Source: Saccharothrix ecbatanensis (GTDB lineage Bacteria > Actinomycetota > Actinomycetes > Mycobacteriales > Pseudonocardiaceae). Taken from it: a stretch of 64,000 nt of DNA. Shown here piece by piece: positions 8,194-17,685 of this stretch. Under the pieces are notes generated by a model. That model made no database searches, was not told the origin of the DNA, and saw only the letters and a list, made by a program, of their open reading frames with translations. A program made the position numbers and the translations under genes. Within the stretch, counting starts at the first letter, position 1. The number at the start of each line of letters is the position of its first letter. The DNA lies in NCBI RefSeq assembly GCF_014205015.1, contig NZ_JACHMO010000001.1, positions 4,216,001 through 4,280,000 on the forward strand, in the 5' to 3' direction.

Positions 8194-9152
8194 GGCTTGG
8201 CTCCTTCCCGGCGGCGCAGCAACCACAGGTAGGCGGCGAGCAGCACGACCAGCACGGCGGCCAGCAGCACGGACTGGGCCGCCGCGGCGCCGACGTTCCG
8301 CTGCACGGTCAGCAGCTCGTACACCCGCACGCTCACCACCTCGGTGCCCGCGGCGCCGCCGGTGAGCAGGAAGATGTCGTCGAACTCGTTGAACGTCCAG
8401 ATCGTCCGCAGCACCACGAGCACGGCGATCACCGGCATCAGCTGCGGCAGCACGATGTGCCGGAACCGCTGCGTCGGCGTCGCGCCGTCGACCGTCGCGG
8501 CCTCCTCCAGGTCGCCGGGCAGCGCCGACAGCCGGGCCAGCAGGAACAGGAACGCGAACGGGAAGTACCGCCAGCCCTCGAACGCGATCACGGTCAGCAG
8601 CGCGGTCGGCACCGGGATGTCGAGACCGAACAGCGTGATCTCGCCGCGTGCCTGGGAGAGGAACGCGATCGGGTCGTCCCACCCGAACAGCTTCCTGCCC
8701 CAGCTGTTGACGATGCCGAACTCCGGGTTCAGCAGCACCTTCCAGACGAACGTGACCGCCACGACCGGTGCGACGTAAGGGATCAGCATCGCCGCGCGCA
8801 CGAACGACCGGCCGGGGAACGGCTTGCGCAACGCGAGCGCCGCGACCAACCCCAGCGAGATCGCCAGGAACGTCGAGCCGGCGGTGTAGAAGACGGTGGT
8901 GCGCAGGCTTTCCCAGAGCACGTCCGACCCGAACACGCGCGCGAAGTTGTCGAGCGTGATCTTGTCGAACAGCCCCATCCGGCCGACGTCGATCAGCCGG
9001 ACCCGCTGGAACGCGATGAGCACCGACCACGCCAGCGGCACGAGCACGACCGCGAACACGATCACCAGGGTCGGGGTGAGCAGCAGGACGCCGGTGCGGG
9101 CGTCCTGCTGCTTCACCGTGCGCCCGCGCGGTGGCACCCGCGATGGCGACAC
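8190..9152 (-). CDS. Sugar ABC transporter permease (MalF type)
   Basis: 320 aa from GTG 9152. After a charged N-terminus, membrane segments begin at 'TGVLLLTPTLVIVFAVVLVPLAW'. The EAA loop reads 'EEAATVDGATPTQRFRHIVLPQLMP'. It is the first of two inner-membrane subunits of the importer and follows the binding-protein gene by 2 bp, so it is translated from the same message. The substrate is inferred to be an alpha-galactoside from the GH36 gene in the operon. Confidence 0.9.
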   Translation of the reverse strand: MSPSRVPPRGRTVKQQDARTGVLLLTPTLVIVFAVVLVPLAWSVLIAFQRVRLIDVGRMGLFDKITLDNFARVFGSDVLWESLRTTVFYTAGSTFLAISLGLVAALALRKPFPGRSFVRAAMLIPYVAPVVAVTFVWKVLLNPEFGIVNSWGRKLFGWDDPIAFLSQARGEITLFGLDIPVPTALLTVIAFEGWRYFPFAFLFLLARLSALPGDLEEAATVDGATPTQRFRHIVLPQLMPVIAVLVVLRTIWTFNEFDDIFLLTGGAAGTEVVSVRVYELLTVQRNVGAAAAQSVLLAAVLVVLLAAYLWLLRRREGAKP

Positions 9153-9154
9153 GC

Positions 9155-10546
9155 TTAGCCGCCGAGTTCTTCGGCGATGGTGGCGGCCTGCTCGTTCGCC
9201 TTGGCCGCCGCGGCGGGCGCGTCACCGGCGCCGTTGACGACCTCGGCCAGCGCCTTGGGCACCACGAGCTGCCCGGCGACGGCGCCCGCGAGCTCGCCCT
9301 TGCCCTGGTTGAAGCCCCACCGGCGGAACGTCTTCGGGCTGTCCTGGACCACGCGCAGCGTCTCCGCGTCGTAGAACTTCGCCAGCGGGGCCTTGGTGTC
9401 GACGCCGACGTCGAGCCCGCGCCACATCTCGGCGTACTCCTGCGGGTTGTCCTTCGTGCCCGCGCGGACCGGGACCTTGCCCTCCGGCGCGATGGCGAGC
9501 CAGTCCCGGTACCCGTCGCTCATCAGGTACTCGACCAGCTTCTTGGCGTTGTCGGTGGCGGCGTCCTTGAGCACGGCGAACGACGCGGTCTCGCCGAAGG
9601 TGGTCGGCTCGCCGCCGTCCGGTCCGGTGAGCCCGGCGACGACGCCGGTGTTCTTGGCCAGGAACGAGGAGTCGGCCCCGCACTCCGGGCACGTCGGCAA
9701 CGCGTCGTTGCGCAGGCCGGCGAGTTCGTCGAGCAGGTAGGAGGACCAGATCACCATCGCCGACCGGCCGGCGAAGTACGTCGCCCTGGTGGTGTCGACG
9801 TCCTGGTTGCCGGCCACGGAGTGCGCCTTGATGAGGTCGCCGTAGAACTGGAACGCGGCGACGCACTGCGGGCTGTCCAGCGTCACCTTCCCGTCGCCGC
9901 CGACCAGTTCGCAGTCGTTGGCGAGGGCGAAGTGCTCGAACGTCTGGTGGGTGAACACGTCGGCGGGCGTGGTGCTGGCGGTGATGCCCGCGACGTCGCC
10001 CTGGTCGAGGCGTTCGGCGGCCTTGCGGATCGCGTCGAACGTGGTCGGCGGCTCCAGCCCGGCCCGGTCGAAGAGGTCCTTGCGGTAGAAGAGGAGCTGC
10101 GCCCAGCCGTCACTGGGAACAACCAGCTGGGTGTCACCTGATCGAGTCAGGTCGAGGGACTGCCGTGCGAACGTGTCGACGCCGAGCGCGTCCACGAGCT
10201 GCTTCGCGGCGTCGGTGTCGAGCAGGTCGTCGGTGCGCAGCTGGCTCATGATCGGCAGCGAGATGGACCCGATCACGTCCGGCAGCTCGCCGGACGCGGA
10301 GGCCGCGGTGAGCACGGTCGTGAGCTGGTTCTCCGCGATCGCGACGAGCTTGGTCTCGATGCCGGTCTTGTCGCTGAACCGCGCCAGCAGGCGTTCCTGC
10401 GCCTGAACGCGGTCGGCGGTGTCCTCGATGGTCCAGAAGACGAGCGGTCCGTCCGCTCCCCCGCCGGAATCGCCGCTCCCGCAGGCCGCCAGCACCAGCG
10501 CGACAGGCACCGCGGCGGCGAGCACGCGCAGTCCTCGTCCGGTCAT
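9155..10546 (-). CDS. Extracellular sugar-binding lipoprotein
   Basis: 463 aa from ATG 10546, preceded by AAGGGAG. A lipoprotein signal with lipobox 'LAAC' near residue 21 anchors it outside the membrane. The rest has the look of a family 1 solute-binding protein ('LVFWTIEDTADRVQAQERLLARFSDKTGIETKLV', 'GKVPVRAG'). It captures the sugar for the two permeases encoded directly downstream. It opens the minus-strand uptake operon, so expression is set by the divergent promoter region at 10547-10752. Confidence 0.9.
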   Translation of the reverse strand: MTGRGLRVLAAAVPVALVLAACGSGDSGGGADGPLVFWTIEDTADRVQAQERLLARFSDKTGIETKLVAIAENQLTTVLTAASASGELPDVIGSISLPIMSQLRTDDLLDTDAAKQLVDALGVDTFARQSLDLTRSGDTQLVVPSDGWAQLLFYRKDLFDRAGLEPPTTFDAIRKAAERLDQGDVAGITASTTPADVFTHQTFEHFALANDCELVGGDGKVTLDSPQCVAAFQFYGDLIKAHSVAGNQDVDTTRATYFAGRSAMVIWSSYLLDELAGLRNDALPTCPECGADSSFLAKNTGVVAGLTGPDGGEPTTFGETASFAVLKDAATDNAKKLVEYLMSDGYRDWLAIAPEGKVPVRAGTKDNPQEYAEMWRGLDVGVDTKAPLAKFYDAETLRVVQDSPKTFRRWGFNQGKGELAGAVAGQLVVPKALAEVVNGAGDAPAAAAKANEQAATIAEELGG

Positions 10547-10582
10547 CGTTGCTCCCTTCGGGGTGGACCGCGACGTCTCACG

Positions 10583-10610
10583 GGCATCACCGGTGGCATC
10601 AGTGGCGTCA
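10583..10610. promoter_or_regulatory. Direct repeats in the divergent sugar-operon promoter
   Basis: GGCATCA at 10583 and 10595, then GGCGTCA at 10604, lie in the 206-bp gap between the binding-protein gene and the isomerase gene. Spacing is 12 and 9 bp. They are the only repeated motif I see in this gap and could be an activator or repressor site; function unproven. Confidence 0.3.
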
Positions 10611-10752
10611 CTGAACACCCCGGTTTGTCCCGTGACAACCACCAATCCGGTAGTGACTTCGGGGCCGTATCCGGCTGCGTGCAAGCGTTCGACGGCCCGC
10701 CGCGCGCCGGGATCGGGTTACCGCATTGCTGTTTTGACTGATCGCGGGATTA

Positions 10753-11550
10753 ATGTCCGCCATGCCGCTGTGGAAGATCGCGTGCCAGGAGCAGCTGCTG
10801 CCGGGCGCCTCGATCGAGGAGAAGTGGGAGTTCGCGCAGTCGGCGGGTTTCGACGGCATCGAGTTGCGCGCGCGGGACGACGAGGCGTTCGAGGCCCGGC
10901 TCGGCGCGCTGAAACGGGCGGTCGGCCGTGGTGTCGTGCTGCCCGCCGTGTGTCTGGACGGGCTGGCGCTCGGCGGGGACGTCGACCGGTGCGCGGACGC
11001 CTTCCGGCAGGTGGCCGCGCGGGTGGGCGTGATCGCGGCGCTGGGCGGGCGGGTGGTGGTGGCGCCGGTGTCCGACGGGCCGCTGCTGCAGGTGCCGAGC
11101 CAACGTTCGTCCACAGAGGACTACTTGACGCTGTCGGACGGGCTGCGACTGCTCGCTGAGCGTGCCGCGCGGGAAGGCGTGTCGATCTGCCTGCAACCGG
11201 TCAACCGGTACGAGGGGCATCCCGTCAACACGCTGGACCAGGCGGTGGGGCTGTGCCGGGCGGTCGGGTTGCCGTCGGCGCGCGTGGCCGCGGGCACGTT
11301 CCACATGAACATCGAGGAGGCCGACCCGGCCGGCGCGCTGCTGGCCGCCGGGCCGTGGCTGGGGCACGTGGAACTCGCCGACTCCAACGGGTTCGAGCCG
11401 GGCGCGGGCCACGTCGACTGGTGGGCGGCGTTCGCGGCGCTCGACGCGGCGGGGTACGACGGGTGGACCGGCTTCTCGTGCCGCCTGTCCGGGCCGCCTG
11501 AGGCCGTGCTGCCGGCCTCGGTCAGCCTCCTCCGCCAGGCCGGCGGGTGA
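10753..11550 (+). CDS. Sugar phosphate isomerase/epimerase-like TIM-barrel protein
   Basis: About 262-265 aa; ATG at 10753 or 10762. The pattern 'FAQSAGFDGIELRARDDE', 'LLAERAAREGVSICLQPVNRYEGHPVNTLDQA', 'TFHMNIEEADP' and 'HVELADSNGFEPGAGHVDW' is typical of AP-endonuclease-2-like xylose isomerase-type barrels, with Glu/His metal ligands spread over these motifs. It should isomerise or epimerise a ketose or related sugar in the cytoplasm using a divalent metal. First gene of the operon divergent from the sugar importer, 4 bp before the next gene. Confidence 0.82.
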   Translation: MSAMPLWKIACQEQLLPGASIEEKWEFAQSAGFDGIELRARDDEAFEARLGALKRAVGRGVVLPAVCLDGLALGGDVDRCADAFRQVAARVGVIAALGGRVVVAPVSDGPLLQVPSQRSSTEDYLTLSDGLRLLAERAAREGVSICLQPVNRYEGHPVNTLDQAVGLCRAVGLPSARVAAGTFHMNIEEADPAGALLAAGPWLGHVELADSNGFEPGAGHVDWWAAFAALDAAGYDGWTGFSCRLSGPPEAVLPASVSLLRQAGG

Positions 11551-11554
11551 TCCG

Positions 11555-12928
11555 GTGACCATCGGGACGCCTCCGGCGGCGTTCGTGCCGGACCTCGCCG
11601 GGCTGAGGCGGAACGCGGCGGCGACGCTGCTGCGCAACTGGCGCGGCTCGGCCACCGTGCCGACCGGCGCCCTCTACCCGCACCAGTGGAGCTGGGACTC
11701 GGCGTTCATCGCAATCGGCCTGGCCCACCTCAGCCCACGGCGGGCGTTCGCGGAACTGACCGCGTTGCACGGCGCCCAGTGGGGTGACGGGCGGGTGCCG
11801 CAGATCGTCTTCAACCCCGCAGTCCCCGAGGACGCCTACTTCCCCGGTCCGCCGTTCTGGCGACCGCTGCCGCGCCAAGGGCCCGCGGCGGGTGTGTCGA
11901 CGACCGGGCTCGTGCAGCCGCCCGTGCACGCCACGGCTGTGCTCGCCGTCGCCGAACGCCATCCCGGCGACGCGACCGACGCGGCGGTCCGGCAGCTCTA
12001 CCCGCGGCTCGCGCGCTTCCACGACTACCTCTTCTCCCGGCGACGCGTCGCGTCGGGGCTGGTCGGGATCGTGCACCCGTGGGAATCGGGCCTGGACAAC
12101 AGCCCGTTCTGGGACGAACCCCTCGGCGCGGCCGGCGCCGACCTGGCCAGCGCCGACCTGGCCGACGACATCACCGGTCTGCGCCGCGACCTGCGCCACG
12201 CCGACGCCGGGCATCGGCCGACGGACGAGGACTACGGGCGGTACATGGGCATCGTCGCCGCCTACCGCGACCGCGGTTACGCCGATGACGACCTGCTCAG
12301 CCTGCCGTTCTGCACCGTCGACCCGCTGTTCTGCGCGTTGCTCGCGTGGTCGGAACACTCCCTCGCCGAACTCGCCCGCCGCACGGGGGCCGACCCAGGC
12401 CGGCACACCGAACGGGCGCAGGAACTGGCGTACCAGCTGCACACACGTCTGTTCGACCCGGCGCTGGGCTGCTACGTAGCGCTCGACGCGCGCACCGGTC
12501 GGCCGCTGCGCAAGCGGACGGTGTCCGGGCTGGTCCCGTTGTTGCTGCCCGGACTGCCCTCCGGACGCCGTTCGGCTCTGGTGGCAACGCTCACCGGACC
12601 GGCGTTCGGCCTGGGTTCGCGGGACGTGCGGGGCGTGCCGAGCTACGACCTCACCGCGCCCGACGCCGACCTGCACCGGTACTGGCGCGGGCCGACGTGG
12701 ATGAACACGAATTGGTTGCTGTGGACGGCTTTGCGGCGGCAGGGCGAGACGAGGCACGCCGAACGCCTGGCGTCCGACATGGTCCGCCTGGTCGCCGACG
12801 CCGGGTTCCGGGAGTACTTCCACCCGGTCACCGGCGAAGGTCTCGGTGCCGACCACTTCAGCTGGACGGCGGCGCTCCTGCTGGACGTCCTCGCGCGTGA
12901 ACCAGGAGGGCAGCGATGGCAACGGTAG
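11555..12928 (+). CDS. MGH1-like (alpha/alpha)6 glycoside hydrolase
   Basis: 457 aa from GTG 11555. Sequence blocks 'NWRGSATVPTGALYPHQWSWDSAFIAIGLAHL', 'GIVHPWESGLDNSPFWDEPL', 'YRGPTWMNTNW-like RYWRGPTWMNTNWLLW' and 'EYFHPVTGEGLGADHFSWTAAL' match the toroidal glycosidases related to mannosylglycerate hydrolase and GH63. Acidic residues in WDSA, WESG and the final GADHFSW region are likely catalytic or binding. No signal peptide, so it is cytoplasmic. It overlaps the next gene by 13 bp. The substrate is unknown; context suggests part of the imported oligosaccharide. Confidence 0.78.
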   Translation: MTIGTPPAAFVPDLAGLRRNAAATLLRNWRGSATVPTGALYPHQWSWDSAFIAIGLAHLSPRRAFAELTALHGAQWGDGRVPQIVFNPAVPEDAYFPGPPFWRPLPRQGPAAGVSTTGLVQPPVHATAVLAVAERHPGDATDAAVRQLYPRLARFHDYLFSRRRVASGLVGIVHPWESGLDNSPFWDEPLGAAGADLASADLADDITGLRRDLRHADAGHRPTDEDYGRYMGIVAAYRDRGYADDDLLSLPFCTVDPLFCALLAWSEHSLAELARRTGADPGRHTERAQELAYQLHTRLFDPALGCYVALDARTGRPLRKRTVSGLVPLLLPGLPSGRRSALVATLTGPAFGLGSRDVRGVPSYDLTAPDADLHRYWRGPTWMNTNWLLWTALRRQGETRHAERLASDMVRLVADAGFREYFHPVTGEGLGADHFSWTAALLLDVLAREPGGQRWQR

Positions 12929-14001
12929 TGCGCATGGACGGGCCGGGCTCCGTCTCACTCGCCGAGGAACCCGATCTTCCGATCACGCCGACGGGTGTCC
13001 GCATCCGGACCCTGTACTCCGGGATCTCCGCGGGCACCGAGCTGACCCAGTACCGCGGCACCAACGCGCACTTCGTCAAGACGTGGGATCCCGACGTCCG
13101 CTTGTTCGTGCCGGGTCGGCCCACCGCCGAGTACCCCACCGTGGTCGGGTACGAGGAGGTCGGCGAAGTGGTCCAGGTCGGGCCCGAGGTCACCACCCTG
13201 CGGCCCGGTCAGGTCGTCTGGGGCGTGTGGGGCCACCGCTCGGGCACCGTCGTGGACGAGTCGTACGCGACGTGGCGGGTGCTCGATCCGCGGGCCGATC
13301 CGATCCTCGGCATCTTCAGCCACATCGGCTCGGTGGCCCTCAACGTCGTGCTGGACTCGGACATCCACGTCGGTGAGACCGTCGTGGTGTTCGGGCTGGG
13401 CGTGGTCGGGCAGATCGTCGCGCAGCTGGCCAGGCGCAACGGAGCCAGGGTGATCGGTGTCGACACCATCCCCCACCGCATTGAGCTTGCCCGGGAACTC
13501 GGCGCGGACGAGGTGCTGGACGCGGGCGTGGGCGAGGTCGCCGAGCGGGTGCGGAAGCTGACCGACGGACGCGGCGCGGATGTCGCCCTCGATGTCAGCG
13601 GCAACCACCTGGCCCTGCACGAGGCCGTCCGCAGCGTCGCGTACAACTCCAGGGTCGTCGCCGGAGGCTTCTACCAGGGTGAGGCGCGCGGCCTGTTCCT
13701 CGGCGAGGAGTTCCACCACAACCGGGTCACGCTGGTCTGCTCGCAGATCTCCGGCGTCGCCGCCGCCCACGCCCACCGCTGGGACCGCAAGCGACTGGCG
13801 ACCACCGTCATCGACCTCGCCGTGACGGGCCGACTGGACCTGCGTCCGCTGGTCTCGCACGTCATGCCGATCGAGGAAGCCGCCTCGGCCTACAAGCTGA
13901 TCGACACCCAGCCGGACCAGGTGACGCAGGTCGTCTTCGACTTCACCGGAACCACGGCTGGGGATCGCGGACCGGTCCGAGTTCCCCAGCCGTGGACCTG
14001 A
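12916..14001 (+). CDS. MDR-family zinc-type alcohol/polyol dehydrogenase
   Basis: 361 aa; ATG 12916 follows AGGAGGG inside the end of the preceding gene. The N-terminal GroES-like domain is followed by a Rossmann domain with 'VVVFGLGVVGQIVAQLARRNGARVIGVD' (GxGxxG, acidic residue at the end of strand 2, pointing to NAD). The usual catalytic Cys/His zinc pattern (GHE...) is replaced by 'VVGYEEVGEV', so it belongs to the branch lacking classical zinc ligands. Role in the locus: oxidation or reduction of a sugar-derived intermediate. The last 16 codons lie in a strong hairpin. Confidence 0.82.
   Translation: MATVVRMDGPGSVSLAEEPDLPITPTGVRIRTLYSGISAGTELTQYRGTNAHFVKTWDPDVRLFVPGRPTAEYPTVVGYEEVGEVVQVGPEVTTLRPGQVVWGVWGHRSGTVVDESYATWRVLDPRADPILGIFSHIGSVALNVVLDSDIHVGETVVVFGLGVVGQIVAQLARRNGARVIGVDTIPHRIELARELGADEVLDAGVGEVAERVRKLTDGRGADVALDVSGNHLALHEAVRSVAYNSRVVAGGFYQGEARGLFLGEEFHHNRVTLVCSQISGVAAAHAHRWDRKRLATTVIDLAVTGRLDLRPLVSHVMPIEEAASAYKLIDTQPDQVTQVVFDFTGTTAGDRGPVRVPQPWT
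13952..13995 (+). terminator. 13-bp-stem hairpin inside the dehydrogenase 3' end
   Basis: CCACGGCTGGGGA (13952-13964) pairs perfectly with TCCCCAGCCGTGG (13983-13995) around an 18-bp loop that itself contains GGACCGGTCC. It sits 3 bp before the TGA of the dehydrogenase, so the coding region runs through a likely terminator. Confidence 0.65.
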
Positions 14002-14090
14002 CCACGGACGCGATCGGCTCCAGTGAGGCGGACGTCCTGGTGCTGGGGCGTCCACCATCGAGCCCTTCGTCGCGACGGCGCGGTTCGTGG

Positions 14091-16184
14091 TCAGCCGGGC
14101 GTCACCGCGTCGGCGGACGTCAGCACGGCGGTGAACAGGCGGGCGAGGATGTCGGCGCCGTTGGTGGTCAGGATCGACTCGGGGTGGAACTGGGTGGAGG
14201 CGAAGAAGGGTCCCCGAAGCGCGTCCACCTCGCCGGTGCGGGCATCCCTGGCCATCTGGACGGTGAACCCCTCGCACAGCAGCACATCGGTGTCGCTGCG
14301 CGCGGCGTAGGTGTTGTAGAAGCCGACTCGCTCGATGTCGCCGAACAGGTCGATCTCGCGCTGCACGCCCTGGTTGGGCACGTCCCGGCGGACGACGTCC
14401 AGGCCGAGGCGTGAGCTGAGCACCTGGTGGCTCAGGCAGACCGCGAGGAACGGGCGGCGGTGGGCCAGCAGCCGGTCCACGGCGGCGCGCAGGTGGGCGG
14501 TGCGGCGCTCGTCGTCGGCCTGCGGGTTGCCGGGGCCGGGGCCGAGCACGACGAGTTCGTACTCGTCCGGGTCGTGCGGCTCGTCGTACCGCCGGACGGT
14601 CACGTCCAAGCCCGCCGACCGCAGCAGGTGGTCGATCATCGCGGTGAACGTGTCCTCCATGTCCACCACCAGCGCACGCCGACCGGCCGCCACGGGCACT
14701 GGTGCCGCGCGGTGGTCGGCGTCGGTCAGCCAGAAGTCGGCGAGCGTGAGGTTCCGGCGGGCCAAGGCGGCGCGGATCTCCGGGTCGTTCCTGAAGGACG
14801 AGCCACCGGAAGGGGACTTCGGCCGCGCCGGTGCCGCAGGCGTGACACGGCCGTCGGCCTGGAGCGGGGTGAGCAGGCTCGCGGCCTTGGCCTTCGTCTC
14901 GGCGGTCTCGGAGGCCGGGTCCGAGTGGCGCACGAGGGTCGCGCCCACGGCGATGCCGAGGTGGCCGGTCGGGTCGATGTCGGCGGTGCGGATGAGGATC
15001 GCCGAGTCCATGACGTCGTCGCCACTCTCGTCCGCCCCGATGAGCGCGACGACACCGCTGTAGTACCCGCGACCGGCGGGCTCGTGCCGTGCGATCACGC
15101 GACAGGCGTTCTCCAGCGGGCTGCCGGTGACGGTCGGCGCGAACATCGTCTCCCGCAGGATGTCCAGCGGCCCGCGGGCCGTGCGGCCTTCGATGAGGTA
15201 CTCGGTGTGCGCGAGGTGGGCCATCTCCTTGAGGAACGGTCCCACGACCCTCCCGCCGCGTTCGCACAGCCGGGCCATCATCTTCAGTTCCTCGTCCACC
15301 ACCATGTACAGCTCGTCGGTCTCCTTGCGGTCGGCCAGGAACGCCAGCAGCTCGTCGCTGGTGGGGCCGCCGGGCGGGTACCGGTACGTGCCGCTGATCG
15401 GGTTCATCACCGCGACGCCGTCGCGCAGGCTGACGTGCCGCTCCGGGGTGGCGCCGACCAGCGTGCGATCACCGGTGTGCACCACGAAAGTCCAGTAGGC
15501 GCTCTGCTCCCGACTCAGCAGGCGGCGGAAGAACGACAGCGCGCGGTGCGGGCCGTAGTCGGCGATGTCCGCCGTGTACGACCGCTTCACCACGAAGTTC
15601 GCGCCCTCCCCCGTCCCGATCTCCTCGGCCACGACCCGCCGGACGATCTCGGCGTAACCGTCGTCGTCGGGCTCGTAGCGCCCGTTCTCCAGGTGGATCG
15701 GCACGTCGGGCAGCGCGGCGGCCACTTCGGCCAGGGACAGCGTGGTCTGGTCGGTGACGGTCATCGCCACCAGCGGGGTGCCGTCGTCCACGCAGACGTA
15801 GCCGCGCTCGGTGATCTGCTTGTAGGGCACGAGCACCAGCACGCTGTGCCCCGCCCGCCGCGCCCCAGCGGGTGTCGGCACAGCGGGAATCGGCCCGGCC
15901 ATGGGCACAGCCTGCGTCGGCCAAGACTGCGTCGGCCAGGCGGACATCGGCACAGTCGGCGCAACCTCCGCCGGCCAGGCGGGCGTCGGCCAAGCCGGCA
16001 TCGACACAACCGGCGTCGGCCTGGCCATGGGCACAGCCGGCATCGGCACGGCGGCGAGCGTGTCCGGGGTGGTGACCTCGCCGATGATCAGGTCCACGGT
16101 GTCCGGGCCGGCGGTGGCAGGCCGGTGGATGAGAGCGAACGGCGGTGGCTGGTCGCCCAGCACCCGGGCGAGGAGCGGGTTCAT
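14091..16184 (-). CDS. phzE: PhzE-type 2-amino-2-deoxyisochorismate synthase
   Basis: 697 aa; ATG overlaps the stop of phzD (ATGA). N-terminal chorismate-binding half ('[43 protein letters not shown]', '[11 protein letters not shown]', 'RTADIDPTG') is fused to a C-terminal class I glutamine amidotransferase with '[17 protein letters not shown]' (nucleophile Cys) and 'STQFHPES'. This order is that of PhzE, which turns chorismate and glutamine into ADIC. The adjacent PhzD partner supports ADIC synthase over anthranilate synthase. Residues 45-112 form a Pro/Trp/Met-rich repeated insert between two blocks that are close together in PhzE. Confidence 0.9.
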   Translation of the reverse strand: MNPLLARVLGDQPPPFALIHRPATAGPDTVDLIIGEVTTPDTLAAVPMPAVPMARPTPVVSMPAWPTPAWPAEVAPTVPMSAWPTQSWPTQAVPMAGPIPAVPTPAGARRAGHSVLVLVPYKQITERGYVCVDDGTPLVAMTVTDQTTLSLAEVAAALPDVPIHLENGRYEPDDDGYAEIVRRVVAEEIGTGEGANFVVKRSYTADIADYGPHRALSFFRRLLSREQSAYWTFVVHTGDRTLVGATPERHVSLRDGVAVMNPISGTYRYPPGGPTSDELLAFLADRKETDELYMVVDEELKMMARLCERGGRVVGPFLKEMAHLAHTEYLIEGRTARGPLDILRETMFAPTVTGSPLENACRVIARHEPAGRGYYSGVVALIGADESGDDVMDSAILIRTADIDPTGHLGIAVGATLVRHSDPASETAETKAKAASLLTPLQADGRVTPAAPARPKSPSGGSSFRNDPEIRAALARRNLTLADFWLTDADHRAAPVPVAAGRRALVVDMEDTFTAMIDHLLRSAGLDVTVRRYDEPHDPDEYELVVLGPGPGNPQADDERRTAHLRAAVDRLLAHRRPFLAVCLSHQVLSSRLGLDVVRRDVPNQGVQREIDLFGDIERVGFYNTYAARSDTDVLLCEGFTVQMARDARTGEVDALRGPFFASTQFHPESILTTNGADILARLFTAVLTSADAVTPG
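15849..16052 (-). repeat. Degenerate in-frame repeat expansion in phzE
   Basis: The segment encodes repeats of the kinds VPM, PAWPT and SWPTQ (residues about 45-112 of PhzE). At DNA level GTCGGC-, CAAGCC- and GGCACAGCC-like units recur many times. The core blocks on both sides are normal, so the segment looks like an expanded surface loop. Confidence 0.65.
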
Positions 16185-16822
16185 GATCCTTCGTCCATTC
16201 GCGCCAGCAGTCCCTTGGCGGTGTCCACGACCGCACACCGCCGCGCCGCGTACTCCACGGCCATCCGGTGGTGCTCCTCGGTGAAGTCGGCCACGGCGTC
16301 GGCGACCAGGAACGTCTCGATGTCGTTGGTGAACGCCTCGACCGCCGTCATCAGAATCCCCACGTGCGCGTAGACACCGCACACCACCAACTGGTCCCGC
16401 CCCGCCGCACGCATCCGCTCCAACAGATCCGAGCGGAAGAACGCGCTGTAGCGCCATTTCGTGAGAAGCCAGGCGTTGTCGTCCGGCGCCAGTTCGTCCA
16501 CGATCTGCCGGTCGACCGGATCCACCCGCATCCCCGGACCCCAGAAGTCCTTGAGCAGGCCGCGTTGCTCGACGGTCATACCGCCGGGCTGGGCGGTGTA
16601 GGCGATCGGCACGCCGACTTCGAGGCAACGCCGGTGCAGCGCCACGCAGTTCTCCACCAACTCCTGGCGTAACGGCTCGGCGAACGGGCGCAGGAAGTAC
16701 CGCTGCATGTCGTGCACGAGTAAGACCGCACGGCCGGGGTCGACGCGCCAAGGCGCGGTGTTCCCGGGCAGGTCGCCCGCCGTGGGCATCGGGTACGGCT
16801 CGATGGCAGGGATGCCGGTCAT
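16181..16822 (-). CDS. phzD: PhzD-type isochorismatase
   Basis: 213 aa, the usual length for PhzD. '[19 protein letters not shown]' and '[17 protein letters not shown]' are near-identical in pattern to PhzD, with catalytic Asp38 in HDMQ, the Lys of '[11 protein letters not shown]', and '[15 protein letters not shown]'. It hydrolyses the enol-pyruvyl ether of ADIC to give trans-2,3-dihydro-3-hydroxyanthranilate (DHHA). AAGGG precedes the start. It is coupled to phzE by a 4-bp overlap, and 34 bp separate it from the dehydrogenase gene upstream in the same operon. Confidence 0.93.
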   Translation of the reverse strand: MTGIPAIEPYPMPTAGDLPGNTAPWRVDPGRAVLLVHDMQRYFLRPFAEPLRQELVENCVALHRRCLEVGVPIAYTAQPGGMTVEQRGLLKDFWGPGMRVDPVDRQIVDELAPDDNAWLLTKWRYSAFFRSDLLERMRAAGRDQLVVCGVYAHVGILMTAVEAFTNDIETFLVADAVADFTEEHHRMAVEYAARRCAVVDTAKGLLARMDEGS

Positions 16823-16856
16823 GATCGCCCTTCTTGGACGGACTGGACTGTTCGGG

Positions 16857-17627
16857 TCACGTGCCGAGCGTGGCGCCGCCGTCGACGGTCAGCTCGTGCA
16901 TCGTGATGTGCCCGGCGTGGTCGGACAGCAGGAAGGCGACCGCGCGGGCGACGTCGACGGGCAGGCCGAGCTTGCCCAGGGGGATGCCGTTCTTGTAGCT
17001 CTCCAGGCTCCCGTCGACGGTGTTGCGCGCGCCGTCGTCGTCGTGCCACATCGACCGCAGCATCGCGGTGTCGGTGGAGCCGGGGGCCACCACGTTGCAC
17101 CGGATGCCGTACTTCGCCACTTCCAGACCGAGGCACTTGGTGTACATCGTGGTGGCGGCTTTCGACGCCGCGTAGGCCGCCATGAGCATCCGGGGTGTGT
17201 GCGCCGCGTTGGACGCCACCGTGACCACGGAGCCCCGCGCGCGCTGCACCATCCGGTTCACCACCGCGCGCGACATGTGGAACACGCCGGTGGTGTTGAC
17301 CGCGAACGTTTCCGCCCAGTCCACGTCCGTGATGGCGCGCGCCTCGCCCAACCGCAGCACGCCCGCCGCGTTGACCAGGAAGTCCACCGGGCCGAGCGCG
17401 ACCTCGACCGCCTCGACGACCGGCTCCACCTCCTCGGCCCGGGACACGTCGACCGGGAACGCCTCCACCCGCAACCCGTCCGCGGTCATCTTGTCCACGA
17501 CTTCGCGCAACGCCACGGCGTCGCGGTCCAGCGCCGCGACCGCGATGCCGTCCTCCGCCAGTGCGCGGACCACTGCCGCACCGATACCCCCGGCAGCGCC
17601 CGTGACGACGCCGACCTTGTTCTGCAT
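16857..17627 (-). CDS. EntA/DhbA-type SDR, probable DHHA dehydrogenase
   Basis: 256 aa from ATG 17627 (GGGAAGG upstream). N-terminal '[15 protein letters not shown]', NAAG, catalytic 'SNAAHTP...YAASKAA' and '[10 protein letters not shown]' are seen; the last motif is the mark of 2,3-dihydro-2,3-dihydroxybenzoate dehydrogenases. Beside PhzE and PhzD the logical substrate is DHHA and the product 3-hydroxyanthranilate, as in chorismate-derived 3-hydroxyanthranilate pathways of other natural products. The assignment of substrate is inference; the family is clear. NAD is the expected cofactor. Confidence 0.85.
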   Translation of the reverse strand: MQNKVGVVTGAAGGIGAAVVRALAEDGIAVAALDRDAVALREVVDKMTADGLRVEAFPVDVSRAEEVEPVVEAVEVALGPVDFLVNAAGVLRLGEARAITDVDWAETFAVNTTGVFHMSRAVVNRMVQRARGSVVTVASNAAHTPRMLMAAYAASKAATTMYTKCLGLEVAKYGIRCNVVAPGSTDTAMLRSMWHDDDGARNTVDGSLESYKNGIPLGKLGLPVDVARAVAFLLSDHAGHITMHELTVDGGATLGT

Positions 17628-17685
17628 GTGAGCCTTCCCTCTACGTGAGCCGCCCTTCACGTAAGCAGCGCGGCGGACAAACAGG

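Noticed and set aside
13952..13995. Riboswitch or attenuator
   Set aside because: The hairpin lies at the 3' end of the last gene of an operon facing a convergent gene, where a terminator is expected.
14091..17627. Phenazine biosynthesis cluster
   Set aside because: PhzE and PhzD are present, but PhzF, PhzA/B and PhzG homologues are absent and an EntA-type dehydrogenase takes the place of PhzF. The set fits 3-hydroxyanthranilate formation.
16857..17627. Catecholate siderophore (2,3-dihydroxybenzoate) pathway
   Set aside because: The dehydrogenase is EntA-like, but its partner enzymes are ADIC synthase and PhzD, not isochorismate synthase EntC and EntB with a carrier domain. No siderophore NRPS is present.
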